Source of the DNA: Actinomycetes bacterium
Lineage (GTDB): Bacteria; Actinomycetota; Acidimicrobiia; Acidimicrobiales; RAAP-2
Direction: 5' to 3'
NCBI GenBank assembly: GCA_021800645.1
Contig: JAJYYT010000009.1
Location: forward strand, 1-15,845
DNA length: 15,845 nucleotides
The notes under the pieces were generated by a model. It was given only the letters and a program-made list of their open reading frames with translations, was not told the DNA's origin and made no database searches. Position numbers and translations under genes: made by a program. Positions 1-6,481 of the stretch are shown here, one piece after another; positions within the stretch are counted from its first letter, which is position 1; the number at the start of each line of letters is the position of its first letter.

Positions 1-889
1 CCACGTCCTGAAAGCCGGGGAACTTGTTGGGGAGCGCGCGCATGTCCCCGCCACCCTGCACGTTGTTCTGGCCGCGCAGCGGCACCAGCCCCGAACCGAA
101 GCGACCGACGTGACCCGTGAGGAGGGCGAGGTTGCACAGCGCCAGGACGTTGTCGGTGGCGGTGTGGTGCTCGGTGATCCCGAGCGTCCAGCAGAGCTGG
201 GCCCGGCCCGCCCGTGCGTAGTCGTGGGCCAGACCGGCAATGACGTCGGCGGGCACCTTGGTCAGCCGCTCGCCCTCAGCCAAGGTGAACGGTTCCACCG
301 AGGCGGCGTACTCCTCGAAGCCGGTGGTCGCCCGGCGCACGAACTCGGTGTTGACCAGCCCAGAGCGGATGATCTCGCGCCCGACCGCGTTGGCGAGCGC
401 GATGTCGGAGCCGACGTCGATACCGAGCCACACGTCGGCCCACTGGGCAGACGTCGACCGGCGCGGGTCGACGGCGTACATCCTGGCCCCCCGGCGCAAC
501 CCCCTCAGCAGGTGGTGGAAGAAGATGGGGTGGGCCTCACGGGCGTTCGAGCCCCACAGCACGACGAGGTCGGTCTCCTCGACCTCCCGATAGGAGCTGG
601 TGCCGCCCCCGGCACCGAAGACTGCCGCCAGACCGGCGACGCTCGGTGCGTGTCAGGTGCGGTTGCAGGAGTCGATGTTGTTCGACGCCATCACCGCGCG
701 GGTGAACTTCTGGGCGAGGAAGTTCACCTCGTTGGACGACTTCGAGCAGCTGAACATGCCGAAGGCCGGCCCGCGGTGGGGTTCGAAGCCAGCCGCGGCC
801 CGGTCGAGGGCCTCGTCCCAGCTGGCGGCCCGGAGCGAACCACCCTCTCGGACGAGCGGTTGCGTGAGACGGTCGTAGTGGCGAGCCAT
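1..889 (-). CDS. fdhF: Selenocysteine-containing formate dehydrogenase alpha subunit (5' part; 3' end outside window)
   Basis: Molybdopterin-bis-MGD formate dehydrogenase catalytic subunit, oxidising formate to CO2. Seen: 296 codons, open except for one TGA at 655-653 (residue 79), in the context NNIDSCNRT-U-HAPSVAGL. This matches the Sec140-His141 site of E. coli FdhF (CCARV-U-HGPSVAGL). The catalytic Arg is present in LRGQNNVQGGGDM (Arg272, nt 76-74). The Sec-to-Arg distance is 193 residues, the same as Sec140 to Arg333 in E. coli as I recall it. The start is set by AGGAGG at 903-898, 8 nt before ATG 889; a second ATG at 895 is too close to it. From this start the usual N-terminal Fe4S4 domain (about 60 residues) is absent, and no Cys cluster is visible in the frame further upstream, which runs into the divergent GNAT gene. 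Sec use needs selABC elsewhere in the genome. Ordinary annotation would probably split or truncate the gene at 653. I am confident of the family and fairly confident of Sec. Confidence 0.9.
612..649 (-). promoter_or_regulatory. Bacterial SECIS hairpin following the Sec UGA codon
   Basis: Starting 3 nt after the UGA (655-653), the transcript can fold into a two-part hairpin. The lower stem is GCACCGA (649-643) with TCGGTGC (618-612), 7 bp. The upper stem is GTCGCC (640-635) with GGCGGC (629-624), 6 bp including one U-G pair. The apical loop is GGTCT (634-630). The loop sequence and its offset of 18 nt from the UGA match the E. coli fdhF SECIS, which SelB binds. Part of the loop match follows from the conserved VAGL codons, but the complementary lower stem does not. 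Confidence 0.75.
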
Positions 890-897
890 TCCCATGA

Positions 898-903
898 CCT
901 CCT
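898..903 (-). promoter_or_regulatory. Ribosome binding site deciding the fdhF start
   Basis: AGGAGG reads on the minus strand at 903-898 within GAGGAGGT. It lies 8 nt from ATG 889 and only 2 nt from ATG 895. The optimal spacing selects 889 (MARHYDRL), so the N-terminally short form appears to be a genuine translation start and not an artefact of a missed upstream exon or frameshift. Confidence 0.6.
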
Positions 904-960
904 CTCTCGGTCGTGCCGTGAACGGGCACCGAGCTGGAACCACTTCGGACCTTACCGCAC

Positions 961-966
961 TACCAT
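961..966 (+). promoter_or_regulatory. Possible -10 element for the leaderless GNAT gene
   Basis: TACCAT fits the actinobacterial TANNNT -10 pattern and ends 6 nt before the GTG start at 973. Transcription would then begin at or next to the start codon, which agrees with the lack of any Shine-Dalgarno sequence. No convincing -35 hexamer is seen. This is a short-pattern match only. Confidence 0.25.
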
Positions 967-972
967 CCCCCG

Positions 973-1830
973 GTGGCTTTCCCCAGCATCCAAGAAGCGT
1001 GCGGCCTCACCCCCGAGCAGCTCGACGCCCTCGCCGACCTGGAGCGTCGGGTCCTCGCGCACGACGGCGGCCGCCTGAAACTCGAGTGGGGCGTGCTTCG
1101 CCAACGGCCAGCGGACGAAGCGAACGATCTGCTCACGTGGGACGGCGGCACGCTCGCCGGTTTCTGCGGGATCTACGCGTTCGGGAAAGAGCCGGAGCTC
1201 TCCATCGTCGTGGATCCTGCGTACCGGCGCCGGGGTGTCGGGTCTGCCCTGCTCGATCGCTCGCTTCGACTCGTCGCACGGCGCGGCCATCCGAGCGTCC
1301 TCCTCGTCACGCCTCGCGCGACCGATTCGGGGCGCCGCTTCGCGCAGGCCAGGGGCGCGACGTTCGACCATGCAGAGCATCACATGGAGCTGGACGGCCC
1401 GCCGACGGGACCACCTGCGCCCCGACCCTCGACTGATGACCTCGTGGTCCGCCCGGCCGTCGACGCCGACCGGGCAGCGGTCGTCTCGATCCTGGAGGAC
1501 GCCTTCGGCAACGGCGCAGCATCATTCGCGGGAACCGAGCCCAACGATCTCGCGCTGGTGGTCGAGCGAAACTCGGCCGTCGTCGGCACGCTCCGCCTCA
1601 GCTGGGAAGGACATGTGGCAGGCGTGTACGGGCTCGCCGTCCGTGCGGGGCTCCGCGGCCAGGGCATCGGGCGCGCGGTGCTCTATCAAGTCTGCCTCGA
1701 GGCGCGTCGTCGGGGTGCGACCACGGTGACGCTCGAGGTCGAGGTCGGCAACGACCGAGCACTCGGTCTCTACACGTCCGCCGGGTTTCGGGCGCGCACC
1801 ACCGAGGACTACTTCAGTCTGGCCGTCTGA
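973..1830 (+). CDS. Tandem-GNAT acetyltransferase
   Basis: Cytoplasmic protein of 285 residues with two GNAT (acetyl-CoA N-acyltransferase) domains. Domain 1 carries the acetyl-CoA pyrophosphate loop as DPAYRRRGVGSALL (about residues 81-94). Domain 2 has GLAVRAGLRGQGIGRAVL followed by the typical GNAT ending EVEVGNDRALGLYTSAGF. Two-domain layout and length resemble mycothiol synthase (MshD), but I see no MshD-specific signature, so the substrate is unknown. In many tandem GNATs only the C-terminal domain is active; here domain 2 is the more canonical. The start is GTG 973, with no ribosome binding site and probably leaderless. The gene is divergent from formate dehydrogenase, with 83 bp between starts. 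No operon partner lies downstream within 190 bp. Confidence 0.85.
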   Translation: MAFPSIQEACGLTPEQLDALADLERRVLAHDGGRLKLEWGVLRQRPADEANDLLTWDGGTLAGFCGIYAFGKEPELSIVVDPAYRRRGVGSALLDRSLRLVARRGHPSVLLVTPRATDSGRRFAQARGATFDHAEHHMELDGPPTGPPAPRPSTDDLVVRPAVDADRAAVVSILEDAFGNGAASFAGTEPNDLALVVERNSAVVGTLRLSWEGHVAGVYGLAVRAGLRGQGIGRAVLYQVCLEARRRGATTVTLEVEVGNDRALGLYTSAGFRARTTEDYFSLAV

Positions 1831-2020
1831 GCAAGAGCGGCCGACGGCTCCTCGCGCGCGACCACGGCGGGCGCGAACGGCGCCGCACCGGCCGGCGAGC
1901 TCACAGCGCTGCCCTCCGTGGGAGATCTCACTGGGCGCCCGCACCGAGACCGTCGTGCAAAGCCACCTGCTCTGTCAAGAGCGGCGATAGCTTTCGCCTG
2001 AGACCCAAACCTGGCGGACC

Positions 2021-3883
2021 ATGCGACGCTCGAACTCTCAGCGATCGACAGGCGTGAGCGGAAGTGAGCGCCCGTGGCTTCGGACGCTTCGGCGCGCCGC
2101 GAAGGCGGTCGGGCTCGCGGTCGTTGCGGTGGTGCTCGTTGGTGCCGTCGCCTTCTACTTGGCGATCGGCCTCCAGAACGCGAACCCGCCCGTCATGGCC
2201 GTGCAAGGGAACGCCATGCGCCCCGCGCTCACCGAGGGCGACCTGGTCGTGCTTCAGGGCGTTCAGCCGGCGGCGCTGCGCAAGGGCGACGTGATCGCAA
2301 TCGCGGTGCCCGCGACCGTCCGGGAGCGTACACATCTCCCACCCGACATCGAGCGCAGGATCGTCGGCATCCTCCACTCGCCCCACGGCGTCAGGTTCAG
2401 GACCCAGGCGGACGCAAGCCCGAGACCGGATCGCTTCTCGGTGCCTCCCTCCGAGATCCTCGGAGAGGTCAGCGGTTCGATCCCATCTCTCGGCTACCTC
2501 TTTCTCTTCCTCGGAAGCATTCCTGGCGATGCATTCCTCGCGATCGGGGCGCTTGCAGTCGTTAGCTATGTCCTCGGGCGATGGACGGTGCGGCGCCGAG
2601 CCCACCTGCCCAGTCTGGAGGCGAGCACGGATCGGCGCGCAGCCGTGGGACGGGCCGGTGCCGCGCTGACCGTGCTGGCGGGATCGCCGCCTGGAATCGA
2701 CGGGACTGGGGTCGCATCCGATCCGCCAGCGGCGACACAGAAGGACGGCACCGCACCACAGGACGAGCACGGCACCGCACCACAGGACGAGCACGGCACC
2801 GCACCACAGGACGAGCACGGCACCGCACCACAGGACGAGCACGACACGGCCGAGGTGCTCGAAGAGCTCTTGGCGGAGATGCGCGCGACGAGCGGCCAGA
2901 GCCGAGCCTCTGCGACCGTGCTGCGCGAGCTCATCGGCGCGGTGAACGAGTACGGCGCCCACTTGCGCTCGCACACCGCCGTCATGCGCAACTTGGCCGC
3001 GACCACCGATCAGCTCCACCAAGCGGTGACTCTCCTGACTGGGGCGGTGACGAGCACGGCGTCCATGCGCCGGGTGGAGACAGAGCGACCGCGCGACACC
3101 ACTGAGCAAGCCACAGCACCTGCTCCTCCAAGGGCTGGGCACAAGGTGGGCGTCCACGACGTGACCCGGCCGGCGATCGACGCGGAAGCCTGGCGCGAGC
3201 CCTTCACCGGTTCGGAGCTTCGATGGCCGAATTTGGAGCGGATCGCCGACACCTATCCGGCTCAGCAAGTCGACCGGCTGCTGGACCGCGCGGCTGACGC
3301 CCTCGAGCTCGCGGAGCGGGAGCGCAACAGCCTTCGCGACCGCCTGCTCGTGGTGGAGACGCGGCTTGCGATGCTCACGGAGCAGCAGGACACCATCGTC
3401 GAGGCGAGGGTCGCGCAGCGGGAAGCCGATCGGGCAGCCGCACGCAGCCGCCACGACGCGCTGATCGCTCTGCAGGACGCCACCCGCCGTGCCACTGAGA
3501 TCGCTCGCGACGTCGATGAGGAGCGCAGGAGCCTGCTCGGCATCGCAAGAGAGCTAGGAGGGCACTTGTTCGTCGGGGGGCCGCTGGGATCCGGTGGTTC
3601 CACAGGCAGCACGCCCGAAGCTGAGCAACTGGCTCAGGGCAGGCCCGGATCATCGATCAGGCCCGGATCGTCGATCAGACCCGGATCATCGATCACACCC
3701 GGATCGTCGATCAGACCCGGATCATCGAGCAGACCCGGATCATCGAGCGGGCCTCCGCCATCGAGCGAAGCTCCGCCTTCAAGTGGGCCTGGACCATCGA
3801 TAGGCCCCGGCGTGCCAGGCGCCGATCGTGAGCCCCCGGACATCCCGCCCGTGTGGGAAGTCACACCTCCTCCGGCGAGTTGA
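2021..3883 (+). CDS. S26 signal-peptidase-like membrane protein, catalytic Ser replaced by Ala, with coiled-coil and repeat tail
   Basis: 620 residues. TM1 is about 29-51, an S26 (SipW/ER-type) domain about 56-150, and TM2 about 156-187 followed by RWTVRRRAH. The large C-terminal part (188-620) is therefore predicted cytoplasmic. The family motif G-N/G-S-M-x-P appears as QGNAMRPAL, with GCC (Ala65, nt 2213-2215) where the nucleophilic Ser belongs. The usual His of the HR segment is replaced in ERRIVGI (Arg112 region). The Asp-containing segment TQADASPRPD and the SVPPSEILGEV segment are kept. So the fold looks intact and the active site lost. The tail holds four perfect DEHGTAPQ repeats, a heptad-like helical region (about 280-350), a second long coiled coil (about 410-505) and a Ser/Pro/Gly repeat end (RPGSSI units). 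The ATG start lacks a clear Shine-Dalgarno; GTG 2054 is an alternative. The last 250 bp overlap the opposing transporter gene. Function unknown: possibly a scaffold or decoy peptidase. Confidence 0.75.
   Translation: MRRSNSQRSTGVSGSERPWLRTLRRAAKAVGLAVVAVVLVGAVAFYLAIGLQNANPPVMAVQGNAMRPALTEGDLVVLQGVQPAALRKGDVIAIAVPATVRERTHLPPDIERRIVGILHSPHGVRFRTQADASPRPDRFSVPPSEILGEVSGSIPSLGYLFLFLGSIPGDAFLAIGALAVVSYVLGRWTVRRRAHLPSLEASTDRRAAVGRAGAALTVLAGSPPGIDGTGVASDPPAATQKDGTAPQDEHGTAPQDEHGTAPQDEHGTAPQDEHDTAEVLEELLAEMRATSGQSRASATVLRELIGAVNEYGAHLRSHTAVMRNLAATTDQLHQAVTLLTGAVTSTASMRRVETERPRDTTEQATAPAPPRAGHKVGVHDVTRPAIDAEAWREPFTGSELRWPNLERIADTYPAQQVDRLLDRAADALELAERERNSLRDRLLVVETRLAMLTEQQDTIVEARVAQREADRAAARSRHDALIALQDATRRATEIARDVDEERRSLLGIARELGGHLFVGGPLGSGGSTGSTPEAEQLAQGRPGSSIRPGSSIRPGSSITPGSSIRPGSSSRPGSSSGPPPSSEAPPSSGPGPSIGPGVPGADREPPDIPPVWEVTPPPAS
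2747..2842 (+). repeat. 24-bp tandem repeat, 4 perfect copies, in the S26-like gene
   Basis: Four identical copies of a 24-bp unit (GGCACCGCACCA followed by CAGGACGAGCAC) run head to tail and encode GTAPQDEH four times. They form an acidic/polar linker just before the first predicted coiled coil. The perfect identity indicates recent slippage or unequal exchange. The length is a multiple of 3, so the frame is preserved. Confidence 0.95.
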
Positions 3884-5799
3884 GCGCGCAGTGCCGCTGG
3901 CTCCCGGTGCCCTCCTTTGGGGCGGATCCCGGCGTCGTGACCGTGGCGGGCCCCGCCGCCGTGACCGTTGCTGTTGCCGGCCGCGCCGTTGGCGACGCCC
4001 GCGACTGGGACCATGTCATCGGGGTCATCGGGGCTCGCGCCGCGAACGGGCCTGGCGAACACCTCCTCGACGCTCTCCCCGAGGAGGAGGCGGTCGGCCG
4101 GAGGCGAGGCGTGGACGTACCTGGCTCCCCGCATCAGCGACGAGATCGCCGCAAGTGCGCAGGCGATGGCGCCGAAGGTGAACGCGATCGTGAGGCCGGA
4201 GGCAAAAGGCCTCGACAACAAGTCAGGGAAGAAGGCCCTGCCACTGAGCACGTGAGCTGAGCGTGCAGGAAGCTTCGACAGCGTCACGGGACCGAGGATC
4301 TGCTTGATCGGGTTGTACCCAAGCAGCGAGGCGAAGAGGCTCGTGATCGGCGGCAAGTGGGACAGGCCCGCGGCCGTGGCGACCGGCACGTGTTGGCGGA
4401 CCAGCCCTCGATAGAGGGATCGGGGCAGGTCCGAGGCGATGCCGGAGATCATGAGCGTGAAGAAGATCCCCATCGACAGGACCATCGCGGCGTTCTGGAA
4501 CACACCCGACATGCCCGCACCTGCGCCACGCTGGTCCGGAGGAAGGCTGTTCATCACGGCCGCGCGGTTCGGGGATGCGAACAGCCCCATCGCCAAGCCG
4601 TTCACGAGCATCAAAAGCGCGAACTGCCAGTACGAGAAGTCGATCGGCAGGAAGTCGAAGCCGATGAACGTGAGCGCGGCGATCGCCATCCCCGCCGTCG
4701 CGAAGGGCCGAGCCCCGTAGCGATCCGACAACACGCCGGAGATCGGCCCGGCGAGGAGAAAGCCTCCGGTCATCGGGAGCATGTAGATGCCCGCCCACAG
4801 GGGCGTGGCGGAGAAACTGAAGCCGTGCAACGGCAGCCAGATTCCCTGGAGCCAGAGGACGAAGAGGAACATGAGCCCGCCTCGTCCGATGCCCGCCAAG
4901 AGCGACGCGAGGTTTCCGAACAGAAACGCCCTGATCCTGAAGAGGCTCAGTCGGAACATCGGATGAGCGACCTTCAGCTCGACGACCACGAATCCGGCGA
5001 GAAGCGTGACGCCCCCTGCCAGCTCAGCGAGGACCCGGGGACTCCCCCACCCCATCGCCGAGGTGCCGTAGGGCTCGATGCCGTAGGTGATGCCGACCAG
5101 CACCAGGGTGAGGCCGACGGCGAAGAGAGCGTTGCCCCACCAGTCGATTCGTGCCGGCGACCGAACCCCGTTGTCCTTCAGCTTGAGGTACGCCCATGCG
5201 GTGCCGAGGACGCCGAAGGGGGCCGACACGACGAAGACGAGCCGCCAGTCGACTGGGGCGAGCACCCCGCCGACGACAAGGCCGATGAACATGCCCGCGA
5301 CACCCACGATGTTGTTGATGCCGAGCGCCATCCCGCGCTGAGTGCTCGGAAAGGCGTCGGTCAGGATCGCCGGCGAGTTCGCGAAGAGGAACGCGCCCCC
5401 TACTCCCTGTCCGATGCGCATCCCGACGATGAACGCCCCTGCGGCGTCGCCGTGCAGCCAGTTCACCGACAGGAGGACAGAGAACAGCGTGAAGATGGCA
5501 AAGCCCAGGTTGTACATGCGCACCCTGCCGTAGATGTCGCCGATCCGTCCCAGCGTGACCACGAGCACTGCGGTGACGAGCATGAACCCGAGGAGGATCC
5601 ACAAGAGATAGAAGGAATTGCCGGGCACCAACGGGTTCAGCGCGATGCCTCGGAAGATGTCGGGGAGCGCGATGATCAGGATCGACTCGTTGATGGAGAC
5701 GAGCAGGACGCCGAGGGTCGTGTTGAAGAGGGCGACCCACTTGTAGGAGTCGCCGCGCTCGGGCGGCGACTGGGTCGGCGCCGAAACAGGCCGGTTCAC
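3634..5799 (-). CDS. DHA2-family 14-TM MFS drug exporter with long repeat-rich C-terminal tail
   Basis: Inner-membrane proton-driven exporter of the EmrB/QacA (DHA2) type, 721 residues. I count 14 hydrophobic segments. Motif A in the loop after TM2 is GRIGDIYGRVRMY, and a motif C-like segment GMFIGLVVGGVLA lies in TM5. The membrane part ends near residue 557 (about nt 4130). The remaining 165 or so residues are a soluble, Gly/His/Pro-rich tail ending in repeated LIDDPG units, unusual for the family. The GTG start at 5799 overlaps the MarR stop by 4 bp (GTGA), so translation is coupled. The final 250 bp (3634-3883) are antisense to the S26-like gene; the true stop could be under weak selection. 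Substrate unknown; MarR pairing suggests efflux of a toxic or phenolic compound. Confidence 0.9.
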   Translation of the reverse strand: MNRPVSAPTQSPPERGDSYKWVALFNTTLGVLLVSINESILIIALPDIFRGIALNPLVPGNSFYLLWILLGFMLVTAVLVVTLGRIGDIYGRVRMYNLGFAIFTLFSVLLSVNWLHGDAAGAFIVGMRIGQGVGGAFLFANSPAILTDAFPSTQRGMALGINNIVGVAGMFIGLVVGGVLAPVDWRLVFVVSAPFGVLGTAWAYLKLKDNGVRSPARIDWWGNALFAVGLTLVLVGITYGIEPYGTSAMGWGSPRVLAELAGGVTLLAGFVVVELKVAHPMFRLSLFRIRAFLFGNLASLLAGIGRGGLMFLFVLWLQGIWLPLHGFSFSATPLWAGIYMLPMTGGFLLAGPISGVLSDRYGARPFATAGMAIAALTFIGFDFLPIDFSYWQFALLMLVNGLAMGLFASPNRAAVMNSLPPDQRGAGAGMSGVFQNAAMVLSMGIFFTLMISGIASDLPRSLYRGLVRQHVPVATAAGLSHLPPITSLFASLLGYNPIKQILGPVTLSKLPARSAHVLSGRAFFPDLLSRPFASGLTIAFTFGAIACALAAISSLMRGARYVHASPPADRLLLGESVEEVFARPVRGASPDDPDDMVPVAGVANGAAGNSNGHGGGARHGHDAGIRPKGGHREPAALRAQLAGGGVTSHTGGMSGGSRSAPGTPGPIDGPGPLEGGASLDGGGPLDDPGLLDDPGLIDDPGVIDDPGLIDDPGLIDDPGLP
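3641..3802. repeat. 18-bp tandem repeat, about 9 copies, translated on both strands
   Basis: The unit is AGRCCCGGATCRTCGATC. The first six copies (3641-3748) are nearly identical and three degenerate copies follow (to 3802). Plus strand: RPGSSI repeats at the C-terminus of the S26-like protein. Minus strand: LIDDPG repeats at the C-terminus of the DHA2 transporter. Neither frame has a stop across the array. Confidence 0.95.
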
Positions 5800-6383
5800 C
5801 GTCCCCGCCCTGCTTCGGCAGTGCTGAGCCGGCGCTCGGAGCGTCGGGCGATTGCGGCCTTCGGGGCCGGCGAGCCCGGTGTGCCGTACTGGGCTCCGGC
5901 GACGAGCCGCTCGTAGATCCCAGCGAGTGCCTCCAGCTCGTGGTCATCGAGCGCCGAGAGCACCTCTTCGATGCGCGCACGCTTCAGCTCACGGAACCGT
6001 TCGACCATTGCGCGCGCCTCGGAGCTGAGCGAGAGCCGGACGATCCGGCGGTCGGAGGGGTCGGATTCCCTGACGACCATGCCGTGGGCGACGAGCCGGT
6101 CTGACAGAGCGGTCCCCGCGCTCTCCGAGATGTCGATTCGCTGGCAGAGCTCCCCCATCGTGGCGCTCCTCCCGGAGAGCGCGGTCAGTGCCTCGAGCTG
6201 GTGTGCGGTCAGGGACATCCACTTTTCCCGTTCTTGCCCGGTCGGGCGGACTTCAAAGATCTTGCGAACGATAGGGGCGACCTCGGTGATCCGTGAGATC
6301 GACGTCGCCCTCCCGGCGGGGGACGAGCTCGAGCGGTCGCTCTCGTTGCGCTGGCGCGCGGCGGCCTCGGATTGGTATTTCAT
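5796..6383 (-). CDS. MarR-family transcriptional regulator
   Basis: 195 residues. The N-terminal 30 or so residues are Ser/Arg-rich and probably disordered. A MarR winged helix follows: SLTAHQLEALTALSGRSATM, then recognition-helix region ELCQRIDISESAGTALSDRL, then the wing VVRESDPSDRRIVRLSLS with the family-typical D-x-R-DRR pattern. A C-terminal dimerisation helix (REL..RIEEVLSALDDHELEAL) comes next. It probably represses itself and the coupled DHA2 exporter, with a ligand relieving repression. Start ATG 6383 sits about 10 nt after a TACAAT -10, so the mRNA leader is only a few nucleotides or absent. The stop overlaps the transporter start by 4 bp. The histidine kinase gene ends 91 bp upstream on the same strand, so read-through is possible. 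Confidence 0.92.
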   Translation of the reverse strand: MKYQSEAAARQRNESDRSSSSPAGRATSISRITEVAPIVRKIFEVRPTGQEREKWMSLTAHQLEALTALSGRSATMGELCQRIDISESAGTALSDRLVAHGMVVRESDPSDRRIVRLSLSSEARAMVERFRELKRARIEEVLSALDDHELEALAGIYERLVAGAQYGTPGSPAPKAAIARRSERRLSTAEAGRGR

Positions 6384-6407
6384 GTGTCAAACATTGTACC
6401 AGATGAA
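6379..6407 (-). promoter_or_regulatory. marR promoter (-10 TACAAT) within an imperfect inverted repeat, candidate MarR operator
   Basis: On the minus strand TACAAT (6398-6393) is a near-consensus -10 located 9 nt before ATG 6383. It lies inside an inverted repeat of 14+1+14 bp (6379-6407) with TTCAT/ATGAA ends and 9 of 14 matching positions. This is a locally AT-richer stretch in a very GC-rich region. An operator overlapping the -10 and the start codon is usual for autoregulating MarR proteins. The arms are imperfect, so the operator call is inference. Confidence 0.5.
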
Positions 6408-6448
6408 CCGGGCAGGAAGCGCCGTGCCCCGGATCGGCGTCGGAGCCC

Positions 6449-6481
6449 GCTGTCATGGCGCTGTCAGGGCGCTGTCAGCCC
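6449..6481. promoter_or_regulatory. Three tandem 11-bp repeats (Pho-box-like spacing) upstream of marR
   Basis: The copies are GCTGTCATGGC, GCTGTCAGGGC and GCTGTCAGCCC on the plus strand. The 11-bp period equals one helical turn and is the architecture bound in tandem by OmpR/PhoB-type regulators; the E. coli Pho box also uses CTGTCAT units. The repeats lie between the histidine kinase end (its stop codon is in the third copy) and the marR promoter, about 50 nt upstream of its -10. Read as TCA[T/G]-N7-TCA[T/G], they share spacing with the sites near the response regulator gene. Confidence 0.45.

Noticed and set aside
653..655. TGA in fdhF as a pseudogene-making stop or sequencing error
   Set aside because: It falls exactly on the catalytic Sec codon, the frame continues with full homology on the other side, and a SECIS-like hairpin follows at the right distance.
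973..1830. Naming the tandem GNAT as mycothiol synthase (mshD)
   Set aside because: Two GNAT domains and the length fit, but I see no MshD-specific residues and no mycothiol genes nearby; the class is too common.
1970..1983. Short hairpin GCTCT-GTCA-AGAGC upstream of the S26-like gene
   Set aside because: It has a 5-bp stem with no T-tract or associated element, as expected by chance.
1928..3454. Long minus-strand open frame (508 codons) opposite the S26-like gene
   Set aside because: It has no recognisable domain; the plus strand shows a clear S26 fold, TM segments and coiled coils.
2747..3802. Tandem arrays as a CRISPR or integron structure
   Set aside because: The repeats are contiguous with no spacers, lie in frame inside coding sequence and have no cas genes or attC-like sites nearby.
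4357..5916. Long plus-strand open frame (519 codons) opposite the DHA2 transporter
   Set aside because: It has highly charged Glu/Asp/Arg/His-rich composition without motifs; the minus strand has 14 TM segments and MFS motifs.
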